Part shown: positions 8,366 through 16,370 of the stretch, piece by piece
How the letters are laid out: the number at the start of each line of letters is the position of its first letter
How positions within the stretch are numbered: position 1 is the first letter of the stretch
Assembly: GCF_036289405.1 (NCBI RefSeq)
Contig: NZ_JAYFFI010000003.1
Span: forward strand, 1 to 64,000
Direction: 5' to 3'
Length of the DNA: 64,000 nt
Source: Pseudoramibacter faecis
GTDB taxonomy: Bacteria > Bacillota > Clostridia > Eubacteriales > Eubacteriaceae
Notes under the pieces: model-generated
The model's database searches: none
What the model was told of the DNA's origin: nothing
Seen by the model: the letters and a program-made list of their open reading frames with translations, nothing else
Position numbers and translations under genes: made by a program

Positions 8366-8985
8366 TTTCTTGCCAACACCGTAATCCACGGCTTTGTCGG
8401 ATGATGATCACTCGTTGTCTCGGAAAACCCTGCCGTCTTTAATGCGGCTTCAATTTCACTCGGTGTGTAGCACTTCATGCCTTCAATGATGCGCTCAAAC
8501 TTTTTGCTTACGGCATCAATTCCGTCCGACTCATTGCAAATCATAAAATACCCGCCCGGTTTTAAAATGTTAATAACTTGGGAAAAACAATTTTCGAGTC
8601 CCGGCCAGAAATATATTGTCTCAAAAGCCGTAGCAAGCTCAAAAGATGCCATAGGGAGGCTAAGCTCGGAAACATCACCCTGCTGCACCGCGCATCTGCC
8701 CGCAGAAATTTCCGCATTATTGTATTTCTTCGCTTTTTCAACAGACAACGGCGAATGATCAACCGCAAGCACATGAGCCTCCAAATATTTTTTCAGAAGT
8801 TCGCCTGCATTTCTTCCTGCGCCGCAGCCAAGATCAACCACATTTTGGGGCTGTATCTTGGGCAAATGTTCCATACCCCAGTCTGCCAGCTTTGCATGGC
8901 CGGGATTCATGCCGGACAGCATCATTTCCCCAAGTTTTCCCTCAGGTTTTCTTGTCTGGTTAAAAAATTTTTTCATCAGTCCCAT
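8362..8985 (-). CDS. Class I SAM-dependent methyltransferase (Methyltransf_11-like)
   Basis: A 207-residue protein starting at MGLMKKFFNQTRKPEG, preceded by TAGGAGGAG. Motif I is VVDLGCGAGRNAGELL (about residue 50), the acidic loop VLAVDHSPLS, and motif IV ATAFETIYFWPGL. The C-terminal TVLARK ending is typical of the family. An upstream in-frame ATG at 9090 has no ribosome site. It is the first gene of a small operon with the GNAT pseudogene and the membrane methyltransferase. The acceptor substrate is unknown. It appears intact. Confidence 0.78.
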   Translation of the reverse strand: MGLMKKFFNQTRKPEGKLGEMMLSGMNPGHAKLADWGMEHLPKIQPQNVVDLGCGAGRNAGELLKKYLEAHVLAVDHSPLSVEKAKKYNNAEISAGRCAVQQGDVSELSLPMASFELATAFETIYFWPGLENCFSQVINILKPGGYFMICNESDGIDAVSKKFERIIEGMKCYTPSEIEAALKTAGFSETTSDHHPTKPWITVLARK

Positions 8986-9026
8986 AATCAAATTTCTCCT
9001 CCTAAATATAAAAGTGTAGTGGTCAT

Positions 9027-9051
9027 ATATCCCAACAGCCAGTTGGGATAT
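9027..9051. repeat. Perfect 10-bp hairpin between methyltransferase and IS110 remnant
   Basis: ATATCCCAAC (9027-9036) and GTTGGGATAT (9042-9051) are perfect inverted repeats around a five-base loop. No T tract follows in either direction, so it is not an ordinary terminator. GTAGTGG also recurs at 9016 and 9081. It could mark an IS110 end or an operator for the methyltransferase operon. Confidence 0.5.
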
Positions 9052-9090
9052 GATCCTCTCATTGCTAAAGCTGTTAGAATGTAGTGGCAT

Positions 9091-9282
9091 TGGTTCGGAC
9101 GGATTCCTCCTTAGACTTTACATCCGTCGGAAAGCCTGTCTGCCATCCACTTATTCGCAGCTGTTCGGTTTACGCAGGTTGAACCGCATCCCGTGTGTTC
9201 GCTTGATACCCCCCAGGAGATTGAATAAGCGGTGAAGGAATGTTTGGCCCACTGCATTATTTATCTTCGGAGGTGTTTTTCT
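9091..9282 (+). other. Non-coding left end of an IS110 element, possible bridge-RNA remnant
   Basis: IS110-family elements are known to carry a structured bridge RNA in the non-coding end before the recombinase. Here about 190 bases without a gene precede the recombinase start. A 7-bp stem is visible (GACGGAT 9098-9104 with ATCCGTC 9122-9128), as is a second short stem near 9165-9186 (CGGTT with AACCG). Whether this is a real bridge RNA cannot be settled by eye. Confidence 0.25.
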
Positions 9283-10110
9283 ATGTTGAACGCTGTTGGC
9301 ATTGATATTTCAAAAGGCAAGAGCACGGTTGCAGTCCTACGACCCGCAGGTGAAATCGTGCATAAGCCTTTTCATGTCCGTCACTCTGTCAGAGAACTTT
9401 CTGAACTTGTCTCTTATGTCAGAAGCCTGGATGGTGAAACACGGGTCGTCATGGAGACAACCGGCCATTATAAGGTCAAGTCTGATCCGGCCGATGCCAA
9501 GAAAATCGCTCAGTATGCGCTTGACAAGTGGCCGTTTCCGCGTCAGCATTCAGCGATGGATAATACACGAGCGCAAATGAGCTGTTCAGCAGTCCCATAC
9601 GCTCTGATGGCTGTGAGAAATGGATCGATTACGTCGGCATGTTGACTGTGTCCGCCCCTCTGTCGCCAAGGATCCGGTTTACAAGCAGCTGATCCTAAAC
9701 TGTCATGGCCATGTATGGTGTGAACAAAACCGATGGACCTCAGCTTATGGCTGAGATCGGGGACATCTCCCGTTTTGATCACAGGTCTGCCATTACTGCT
9801 TATGCCGGCGTTGATCCGGGTGTGAACCAGTCCGGTAAAGTGGATTATGACAGTAACAAAGCCTCCAAGCACGGTGCTCCGCGGCTACGAAAAACGCTCT
9901 TTCAGATCATGTCAACCTTATTGCGGCTTGCATCTTCCGATGACCCGGTTTACAACTTCATGATGAAAAAGAAATCCAAAGGGAAGCTCTTATCTGGTTT
10001 ATATGACAGCCGGAGCCAACAAGTTTCTGCGAATCTATTACGACAAAGTCAAAGGGTGTATCGCCGCTCAAAGCTCTGCTGAATCAATCTCTTTTATAGT
10101 CCTCTCTTTT
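9283..10110 (+). pseudogene. IS110-family transposase/recombinase pseudogene
   Basis: The start is MLNAVGIDISKGKSTVAVL, with CGGAGGTG 11 bases before the ATG. VGIDISKGK and VVMETTGHY are the first acidic motifs of the DEDD domain. A deletion then joins GHY directly to KVKSDPADAKKIAQYALD, losing about thirty residues. The middle is scrambled. The C-terminal Tnp_20 domain reappears in another frame from about 9720 (GPQLMAEIGDISRF, ITAYAGVDPGVNQSGK, RLRKTLFQIM). A last shift near 9985 leads to YMTAGANKFLRIYYDKVKG. With at least one deletion and two frame changes it cannot encode a working recombinase. No clear terminal repeats were expected or seen. Confidence 0.85.
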
Positions 10111-10222
10111 CTTTGACCAGCATTAACATGGTGGTCTTATTTTTATCCCTTCATTTCTGCCTCCTGATTTTTTAAAATAATGCTTGACTTTTTATTAGTA
10201 GGCTTTTCAGCGTTTTGGCATC

Positions 10223-10562
10223 TTATACGAATAAAATCTCCGCGAACTTCAGGAAACCCATTTTTAGCATGGTCTTAGTAAAAAGTGGAAAAATCTCATT
10301 AACACCGCAACCTAAATTTACAACTGTCGCACTTGGATGCCCTTTCAAGTGCGCCCTTTCCCGTTCGCACATAAACTGTCTTCTCGTCGTCCAGACCGTA
10401 ATCGTGGCTTCTGCATACTTCAGCTAGCTGAAATCAAAATCGATATTCTTGATAACCTACTCTGCACCGCTGTCTTTAAAGATATCCGGATGCCCTTTGA
10501 GCAAATGGCTCTGCCGGCATAACCGGCGTTTCCATCAGCGTATTCCTTTCAATTTTGACCAT
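10223..10562 (-). pseudogene. Decayed leucine-carboxyl-methyltransferase-type (PPM/TcmP) O-methyltransferase
   Basis: Reading frames together on the minus strand gives the N-terminal half of a PPM-type methyltransferase: MVKIERNTLMETPVMPAE from 10562, then GHPDIFKDSGAE and VIKNIDFDFS, each interrupted by stops, then KYAEATITVWTTRRQF and HPSATVVNLGCGVNEIF, with the SAM motif VNLGCG. It ends at TAA 10223-10225, before the catalytic half. Several in-frame stops and frame changes make it a pseudogene. The family methylates carboxyl or hydroxyl groups. It is oriented like the neighbouring methyltransferase and hydrolase genes. Confidence 0.65.
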
Positions 10563-10594
10563 CGTTTCGTCTCCGTTTCTGTGTGGCTTCCATT

Positions 10595-11164
10595 CTAAAA
10601 GAGCAGGGTATATGCGGCTGATAGCAGGGCAACTGCCGGACACACAGCAATCTGTATAATATGTGATTGACGGTTAAACCCGAACTGCTGCGGCCTTACA
10701 TATTCTTTTGTTTCCGGGTAAAAATGCGGAAAAAATTGCTGTGACAAAGGAGAAACAGGTCAAAAAACAAGATATTGAAAGCTTTTAGAAGCCGCGGCAT
10801 TCAAAAACCTCTGAAAGAATTGCCAAAAGGTAAACCCCTTTATAATGCCGTTCCAGCTGCCAAAGGTAAACGCGCCAACCATAATCATTAAAGACAGCGC
10901 CATCAGCAGCCAGCCAAGCGCATGGGCGCCGGGGAAACGTTCTTCTCTTTCCTTTATCACCGCCTGTATTTCCTTTGGTGCAGACGTAAAGAAGCATTTG
11001 TCCTGTATAAACGCCACTGCGGACAGCAACAGCAAAAACAGACCCGCCATCGCAACAAAGGATAAAATAACGGTTGTAATCACTTTTTTCCGCCTCCTCA
11101 CCGCTCCAACAGACGTATCCACCTTCTCTGTCGGTGTGTATAAAAAGCATTTACCCACAGCCAA
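10595..11164 (-). pseudogene. Membrane-protein pseudogene with two compensating frameshifts
   Basis: The first frame encodes two hydrophobic segments (VITTVILSFVAMAGLFLLLL and ALGWLLMALSLMIMVG) and then GFTFWQFFQRF. Near 10785 the sense moves to the +1 frame (LLKAFNILFFDLFLL, CHSNFF), then back to the first frame (HFYPETKEYV, QQFGFN), ending at TAG 10595-10597. The GFTFWQFF...AFDILFFDWFLL...YPETK order recalls a family of small clostridial membrane proteins with no assigned function. The N-terminal boundary is unclear because a deletion seems to abut the next pseudogene. Confidence 0.6.
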
Positions 11165-11188
11165 ACGAATACCGTCTCCAGCCTGTGC

Positions 11189-11873
11189 CTATTTCCATCC
11201 CGTGCTTTCAAACACCTTAGATGCTGTCCCCGGGAAATTGCTTTTCACATAGTCAATGTCCCATTTCCGCTCTTTTTTTCTCCGCCTTCGAATACCAGTA
11301 TTCGATCCGTTCACAACTCGTTTGAATTTTCTTCGGCATATCATAGTTGTTGCAGGATTCGAAAGTCCGCCAGATAGTCTTAGCACTCATAAACCTCAGA
11401 ACCTTGGCTATATACTTCATATCATCCTCTGAATATTTGTCCGTAGCAAACGCCATCTCCAGCAATCTGACGCCGCCGAGCTTACCCGTGTAAACCATCA
11501 GGAAATCGCGCATCGCGATAAACCTTGTTGCGATCCATGGGAGCTGGTACGGTGTGATTCCCCCGCTCATGACTGCGCTATGCGCTTTGACCCGGTTGTC
11601 TGCCAAAATCGGACCACAATCACCCCCCATGAAACAGCCGTAAATGCAGGATATGGTCTTGTAACCATGCTCGATAAGCCATTTTGCGAGCTCCTCCACG
11701 CAGGTAAAATCTCCGGGTTATTCTTCGTCATATCCCGGAAGCGCAGGAATGACCTGATGGAAATCCTCCTCCATAAGCGGTACGACATACGAGAAGGAAT
11801 CCCACATGACTGCCGACGGATGAAGGAACACGATAACCCGCCCGTTGTCCTGTTCGTATTCATGAATGGTCAT
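11189..11873 (-). pseudogene. Alpha/beta hydrolase pseudogene (three frames)
   Basis: Three frames complete one another. The N-terminus MTIHEYEQDNGRVIVFLHPS to PALPGYDEE stops at TAA 11718. A second frame continues from about 11710 with VEELAKWLIEHGYKTISCIYGCFMGG and AFATDKYSEDDM to IEYWYSKAEK. A third ends KWDIDYVKSNFPG to STGWK at 11189. The nucleophile elbow reads YGCFMGG, so the serine of the usual GxSMGG is changed to Phe. The catalytic-His end is absent. The start overlaps the stop of the DUF6796-like gene as ATGA (11870-11873), so the two were coupled. Clearly inactive. Confidence 0.75.
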
Positions 11874-12550
11874 ATTCGCTCCTCTTTTTCTACAAGTCTC
11901 ACGGCGCAAACCAGATAGAGCAGCAGCCATCCCAAAGACTCAAAACCGGCGTCCAACCCCTCTGTGATAACGTTGATCAGCTGGCCGAATATGGCTATAA
12001 CAACGGGATTGCAGACCCATGCGAGCTTCCTGACCGGAAGCATTCCCCTAACGACCATACCAATCCAGCCGACGGTCAGAAAACCGTCACAGATAATATA
12101 TCCTATAATCAAAGGAAGCGCTATGCTTTTGGCAACGCGTACTGCCATCGCCGCGGACGCCGCCATATCCCCCGTGGCGGCCATACCCGCGTTGAATACC
12201 ATAGGCAGCATGCCCAAGCCGATATGTATAAAGGCAAAATACAAGATGCCTCCCCAATTTGCAATCCTGAAAAGCCGATACAGCTTTGACGCTCCCGTAT
12301 GATATTTGGTCTCCATCACATGCAAAAGTTCAACGGCGGCAGCGGCATAGAACGCCGTTCCCACAAACCCGAGGAAAGAAGAACATGCGTACCGCCAATC
12401 CGAAGCAACCCGCCATTCCATGCCATATAAGGCGTTCGGGGCAGAGGATGTTCCGATCGTCCCGAACCCGAGCAGATAATCGCCGATGATAAACAATATG
12501 AATCCCGGAACTGCAAGCAAAATTCTTTGTCTCGATGTCAAATTTTTCAT
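11870..12550 (-). CDS. DUF6796-like polytopic membrane protein
   Basis: A 226-residue protein with about six membrane segments, beginning MKNLTSRQRILLAVPGF. I chose this ATG because GTGAGGCGAGAG precedes it; the longer frame has no ribosome site. Recognisable stretches are GDYLLGFG near residue 25, FYAAAAVELLH, ANWGGILYFAFIH and DGFLTVGWIGMV. Proteins of this type are annotated only as DUF6796 membrane proteins, and no activity is known to me. The alpha/beta hydrolase pseudogene follows with a four-base overlap. The gene looks intact, and family assignment is from memory of the pattern. Confidence 0.6.
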   Translation of the reverse strand: MKNLTSRQRILLAVPGFILFIIGDYLLGFGTIGTSSAPNALYGMEWRVASDWRYACSSFLGFVGTAFYAAAAVELLHVMETKYHTGASKLYRLFRIANWGGILYFAFIHIGLGMLPMVFNAGMAATGDMAASAAMAVRVAKSIALPLIIGYIICDGFLTVGWIGMVVRGMLPVRKLAWVCNPVVIAIFGQLINVITEGLDAGFESLGWLLLYLVCAVRLVEKEERI

Positions 12551-12558
12551 CTCTCGCC

Positions 12559-12790
12559 TCACTTCGGATCTTTTACTTCGTCCGGAACGATCCAATCATC
12601 ACGCATCGTCGCCGATTGCCAGCGTATACCCCCTACGGAGCACGATAGGGCGGGCGACAAGTGTCAAATAATCGTTTTCACGCATAATAGAAATAGGCTC
12701 CATGAAACTTCTTGTGTACTTTTCCATTGGATATTGTGTGAGCAGAGACATGAAAAATTGATGTGTACCTTCTCCTTTGTGCAGCATCAT
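12559..12790 (-). pseudogene. Unrecognised gene fragment, probably frameshifted
   Basis: A 63-codon frame (12599-12790) contains TLVARPIVLRRGYTLAIGDD and ends in two stops. The +1 frame continues ATMRDDWIVPDEVKDPK to a TGA at 12559-12561, a natural-looking C-terminus just before the DUF6796-like gene. No start-proximal domain is recognisable, so only the C-terminal part of a gene appears to remain. I cannot assign a family. Confidence 0.4.
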
Positions 12791-12796
12791 TTCAGC

Positions 12797-13291
12797 CTAC
12801 TTATTTTTCCTTGGCGGCCGCGGCCAACATCGGTTAACCCGCTCGCAGTACGCCTCGTATTCCTGCCCATACAAGCGCTTCAGCCACTTTTCCTCCGTAT
12901 GCTTCATCAACACGGTCATAAAGAGCCAGTAAACAAAAGGCAAGATGAAAAACCAGGCATTGCCGACCAACAGCAGTACGCCTGTACACAGGATCATGAA
13001 AGCCGCATAGATCGGATGGCGAACCCACGCGTATATTCCCGTTGTTGCCAAATAATTTTTCTTGATATGATCATCAACCTTTGATACAACAACGGCCTGT
13101 ATCCACATAAAGACACCGAACGCCATCAGGCATATGCCCAAAATCGCGAGCGGTATATGTATCTTTTCCAACTCGCCGGAAGAAAAAACCGCCAGCTTTC
13201 TCGTCAGTACAGCGGCGAGCGTCAGTAACGTTATGCTGCAAACGTATATCGGCCCCACGCCAAGCATCGGCAAATGCGCCCGTTTTTTCAT
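12797..13291 (-). CDS. Isoprenylcysteine carboxyl methyltransferase (ICMT/NnrU-like) membrane protein
   Basis: A 164-residue integral-membrane methyltransferase with about four membrane segments. The family signature appears as GIYAWVRHPIYAAF (about residue 85) and the C-terminal EEKWLKRLYGQEYEAY followed by RVNRCWP. Bacterial members methylate small or lipid substrates, mostly unidentified. The ribosome site AGGAGG lies inside the 3' end of the upstream alpha/beta hydrolase pseudogene, only four bases away, so it was in the same operon. It appears intact. Confidence 0.82.
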   Translation of the reverse strand: MKKRAHLPMLGVGPIYVCSITLLTLAAVLTRKLAVFSSGELEKIHIPLAILGICLMAFGVFMWIQAVVVSKVDDHIKKNYLATTGIYAWVRHPIYAAFMILCTGVLLLVGNAWFFILPFVYWLFMTVLMKHTEEKWLKRLYGQEYEAYCERVNRCWPRPPRKNK

Positions 13292-13294
13292 GGC

Positions 13295-14034
13295 TTATGT
13301 CCTCCTGATAAATGCTTCGATCTGTTCCGCATACGCCTGCAGATGAGCCGTCATGTATCCGCAATGAAGATGGCCCTTGCGAATTGTCAGTTCCGCTTTC
13401 GGCATATAGATGGGGATGGTTTTCTTTGAATAGCTCAAATCAAGGTCTTTTTCACCAAAATCAAAATGCAGCTTTTTTTTGCTCGCTGTCCGTCAGCTTC
13501 CGCAAATCATAATGACAACAGGCATAACAAATCACATTAATATCCTCCGGTGTGACCCGTTTAAAGTTTTTCGTCATCATCCTTGCAAAGTCGTATCCAT
13601 ACATCTTCACAAGGCGCTCCAATGCTTCGGCGTGTGTCTTATCTTCCGGTCCCTGAATATGTTTCTCATGAACCATTCAGCAAGCCCGGCACGCCTGCTG
13701 AGCATAACGCCGTCAAACTATGCATGCGCCACTTCGAAATCAGCGTCAAGAAAAAGTCTGTATGCCACAGTGCCGCCGAGTGAAGCCCCATACAGCAGAG
13801 AGATTTGTCTGAATCCCCGTTTCAGAAGAAAGCATTTCAGTTCGCTATATTCCTCATCCGCGCCGATATATATGCTCCGGCTCTTCCGTGTCCTCCCTGA
13901 TCCGGCGCAATAATATGATACTGCCCTTTAAAGTGCGGACTCATCAGCTTGTATAAATCCTCTCCTGATATCAGCATAGACACAAGGAGAATAACCGACG
14001 GATTTTCTTTATCACCATATTCATGGATATACAT
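13295..14034 (-). pseudogene. Second alpha/beta hydrolase pseudogene (several frameshifts)
   Basis: The start MYIHEYGDKENPSVILLVSM runs to DQGGHGRAG. The sense then moves between frames: YSELKCFLLKRGFRQISLLY with the elbow GASLGGTVAYRL (serine kept), DGVMLSRRAGLAEW, then LERLVKMYGYDFARMM and DINVICYACCHYDLRKL. The C-terminal frame GHLHCGYMTAHLQAYAEQIE contains the catalytic-His region and ends at TAA 13295-13297. Nearly the whole ~250-residue hydrolase can be reassembled, so the inactivation seems recent. It is related in layout to the 11189-11873 copy (both begin M-x-IHEY). Confidence 0.78.
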
Positions 14035-14707
14035 ATACAGGGCTCCTCTTTATTAGCTGTATCTAACTAATATTTCGAAAAAAATATGCCATTTTCAAGG
14101 CGCTTTCCGGAACTCGCTGTCTTCCGTATTATCGTATTATCTTCCTGCCAAGCAGTGTTATCCAAAATTTATTATATGAAACAGCTTCGCGGCACCGCTC
14201 TCTTCTCGCCGGTTAGTTATTTCTAACAGAATAGCACGTTGTTTCCCAAATTTCAAGAAATTATCGCAAGATTTGCAATATAGATTGTTGTCAAACTTTT
14301 CAATTCTGCTTGATGCTGTTGTCACTTTCTCCGCCGCTACCATCAAAATCAGCAGCGAATGCTGTCGCCAGATTCCGTGAACTAAACGCAAAAATGACGC
14401 CAAAGCACCCTCAAACTCTAAAAGCTCCTGCTTTCAAGTTATCTAACCCTTTTGATAACCGCATTTTCTTGTATTCATCTTGGCATTACATTTCGAACCG
14501 CAAAGGTTCAAAAATCCGTTTCTTTTTACATCATTTTCTAAAAACTTTTTCCAATTGATGACTGAATTGCCTTCACCTTTGAATATCATCATCTCTGCTT
14601 AAACTGCTTAGTCGTTCATAAAGAGCTGTTTAACCTGTTCTAAGGTTCATTTCCACACAGATTATTTCTCCTGTTTTATTAGGTTAATCCCCTTCGGAAC
14701 AACACTT
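14035..14707. other. About 670 bp without a supported gene
   Basis: Short frames on both strands (for example 14158-14403 minus and 14310-14558 plus) show no recognisable domain, and neither has a convincing ribosome site. The stretch is AT-rich. It marks the boundary between the decayed accessory region and the housekeeping block. Confidence 0.5.
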
Positions 14708-15364
14708 CTATACCATATTTTTCGATTTCAAAAATTGAACGAAAGAATAAGTCATTTGCGCTGTGACCCCCCAAATCACCGCTTCTTCCGTTTGATAAAA
14801 TAAAATATCCCGATATCTTTTTTTAAATTGATAATCCCTTCCGCCGGGAAGCAAGTCGTAAGGAAAATCCGAATCGGTTACTGTCACCATTGTGGCCTTA
14901 TGTTTGAGCGGCTCGTGTTTTAAAAACCATTTAATCGGAATTGAGAATAAATGATCGACTTCATCTTTGGAAAATGTCCCTTCAAAATCGTGAAGCATCC
15001 CGACAAAGGGCCAAATAGGTGCCCCGGACGGCCCGTTTTCCCCATCCATTGGCGCCAATATTTCAACCTGATCCTGTTTGATCAGCAATTCTTCCATTGT
15101 TTCCCGAACGGCTGCTGCCTCCGGTTTTTCTCCTGCTTCAATTTTCCCGCCGGGAAAACTCACTTCCCCGGGCTGTGCCGTCAATGCGTCAGAGCGGACT
15201 TCATACAGAATTTCGACACCTCGGTCTGTTTCAATTAAAGGGATCACCACGGCGGCTGTTCCGTGCTGAATGCGCGACAGATATCCCGGCGTCCGGTGAC
15301 GCCATTTATCTTTTATTGTTTGAAGCCATTGATTGGCATTGATAAACGATTGTTCTTCCTTCAT
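14708..15364 (-). CDS. NUDIX hydrolase, CoA-pyrophosphatase-like
   Basis: A 218-residue NUDIX protein. The Nudix box reads GKIEAGEKPEAAAVRETMEE (about residues 74-93), matching Gx5Ex7REUxEE; the usual following Gly is replaced by Leu. The upstream TRGYL-like region, SFPGG before the box and PFVGMLHDFEG after it are typical of the NUDT7/YeaB group, which cleaves CoA to 3'-phospho-AMP and phosphopantetheine. The neighbouring coaE makes CoA, which fits, but the tRNA genes and a terminator lie between them. The exact substrate is inferred. Confidence 0.78.
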   Translation of the reverse strand: MKEEQSFINANQWLQTIKDKWRHRTPGYLSRIQHGTAAVVIPLIETDRGVEILYEVRSDALTAQPGEVSFPGGKIEAGEKPEAAAVRETMEELLIKQDQVEILAPMDGENGPSGAPIWPFVGMLHDFEGTFSKDEVDHLFSIPIKWFLKHEPLKHKATMVTVTDSDFPYDLLPGGRDYQFKKRYRDILFYQTEEAVIWGVTAQMTYSFVQFLKSKNMV

Positions 15365-15401
15365 CTGATTACCCTGCTTTATTTTTTAATTTCCAGACAA
15401 T

Positions 15402-15428
15402 AAAAAAACCGTTCGAAGAACGAACGGT
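15402..15428 (-). terminator. Terminator after the tRNA-Leu/tRNA-Gly genes
   Basis: ACCGTTCG (15408-15415) pairs perfectly with CGAACGGT (15421-15428) around a five-base loop. On the minus strand it is followed by seven T. It ends transcription of the tRNA-Gly gene. Confidence 0.88.
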
Positions 15429-15439
15429 ATGTTGGCAAA

Positions 15440-15514
15440 TGGAGCGGAAGACGAGATTTGAACTCGCGACCCTCGCCTTGGCAAGGCGATGCTCTACCAC
15501 TGAGCCACTTCCGC
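15440..15514 (-). tRNA. tRNA-Gly(GCC)
   Basis: The reverse strand folds as a 75-nt tRNA: acceptor GCGGAAG/CTTCCGC, D-arm GCTCAGTGGTAGAGC, anticodon loop TTGCCAA (GCC) and T-arm with GTTCAAATC. The 3' CCA is encoded. It reads GGC/GGT codons. It is co-oriented with tRNA-Leu 63 bases upstream. Confidence 0.95.
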
Positions 15515-15577
15515 AACAATGTGTTAATTATACTCGACGTCGAGGGGGTGTCAAGTGCTTAACACCATTCTTCAAAA

Positions 15578-15667
15578 TGGTGCGAGGAAAGGGATTCGAA
15601 CCCTCACCGCCGTATAAGAGCGACAGGTCCCTCAAACCTGCGTGTCTGCCTATTCCACCATCCTCGC
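15578..15667 (-). tRNA. tRNA-Leu(GAG)
   Basis: A 90-nt class II tRNA with acceptor GCGAGGA/TCCTCGC, anticodon loop TTTGAGG (GAG), a long variable arm (GTCGCTCTTATACGGC region), T-loop GTTCGAATC and encoded CCA. It reads CTC/CTT leucine codons. Confidence 0.95.
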
Positions 15668-15731
15668 AAGACCATTTAAATCAGAACAACATATATTATA
15701 AATAAACAATGAATAAATTACAAGTATTTTT

Positions 15732-16370
15732 TCATTTTTTTTCGTGCTTTTTTAACGTCGCCATCCAATGATCAACACAGCGATACAGATCCGAAGTTTC
15801 TCCGCTGTTATCGAACACCACATCCGCCCGGGCCATCATTTCAGCGTCGCTCATTTGAAGCGCGATCATCCGATTCGCCAATTCCTCGTCGATGCCGTCT
15901 CGTTTGCAGATACGCGCAACGCGAACAGCCGTATCGCAAATAACCACCGCCACCACATCCACATATGGCTCCTGATACGTTTGAAAGAACATCGGGCAAT
16001 CGTAAATAATCAGCGGTGCCTTCATCTGCCGAAGTTCCTCAAATCGTTCCAAAATCGCCTGCTGAATGATCGGATACTCAATGATCTCCAATTTTTTTTT
16101 GGCATGCGCATCTTCGGCTATTAAAGCTCGCATTTTCCCCCGATCCAGTTCGCCGCGCACCGTCAAAAAATCAGCGCCAAAGGCCTCGGCAATAGCGGTT
16201 AATGCCCTGCCGCCGGGTGCCGTCACCGCGTGAGCAATCGCGTCGGCGTCGACGACCGGACAGCCATGGGTATCGTGTAAATAGCGGGAGACCGTGCTCT
16301 TGCCGGATCCGATGCCGCCCGTCAAACCAATAATGATCGGCGTATTTTTTTGTTGCTTATTTAAGTTCAT
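15732..16370 (-). CDS. coaE: Dephospho-CoA kinase
   Basis: A 212-residue P-loop kinase that phosphorylates the ribose 3'-OH of dephospho-CoA, the last step of CoA synthesis. The Walker A motif GLTGGIGSGKST is at about residues 13-24. VVDADAIAHAV follows, and the lid region has RVARICKRDGI. I start at MNLNKQQKN, which overlaps the end of polA by 14 bases; an in-frame ATG at 16394 is also possible. The polA-coaE order is common in Firmicutes (there often with mutM between), so the two are probably translationally coupled. Confidence 0.93.
   Translation of the reverse strand: MNLNKQQKNTPIIIGLTGGIGSGKSTVSRYLHDTHGCPVVDADAIAHAVTAPGGRALTAIAEAFGADFLTVRGELDRGKMRALIAEDAHAKKKLEIIEYPIIQQAILERFEELRQMKAPLIIYDCPMFFQTYQEPYVDVVAVVICDTAVRVARICKRDGIDEELANRMIALQMSDAEMMARADVVFDNSGETSDLYRCVDHWMATLKKHEKK

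Noticed and set aside
9232..9282. ATG at 9232 as the IS110 recombinase start
   Set aside because: The conserved N-terminus begins at MLNAVGIDISKGK (9283), which has a good CGGAGGTG site; the upstream codons look non-coding.
14158..14558. Short frames on both strands as genes or IS remnants
   Set aside because: No recognisable domain, no convincing ribosome site, low-complexity composition.
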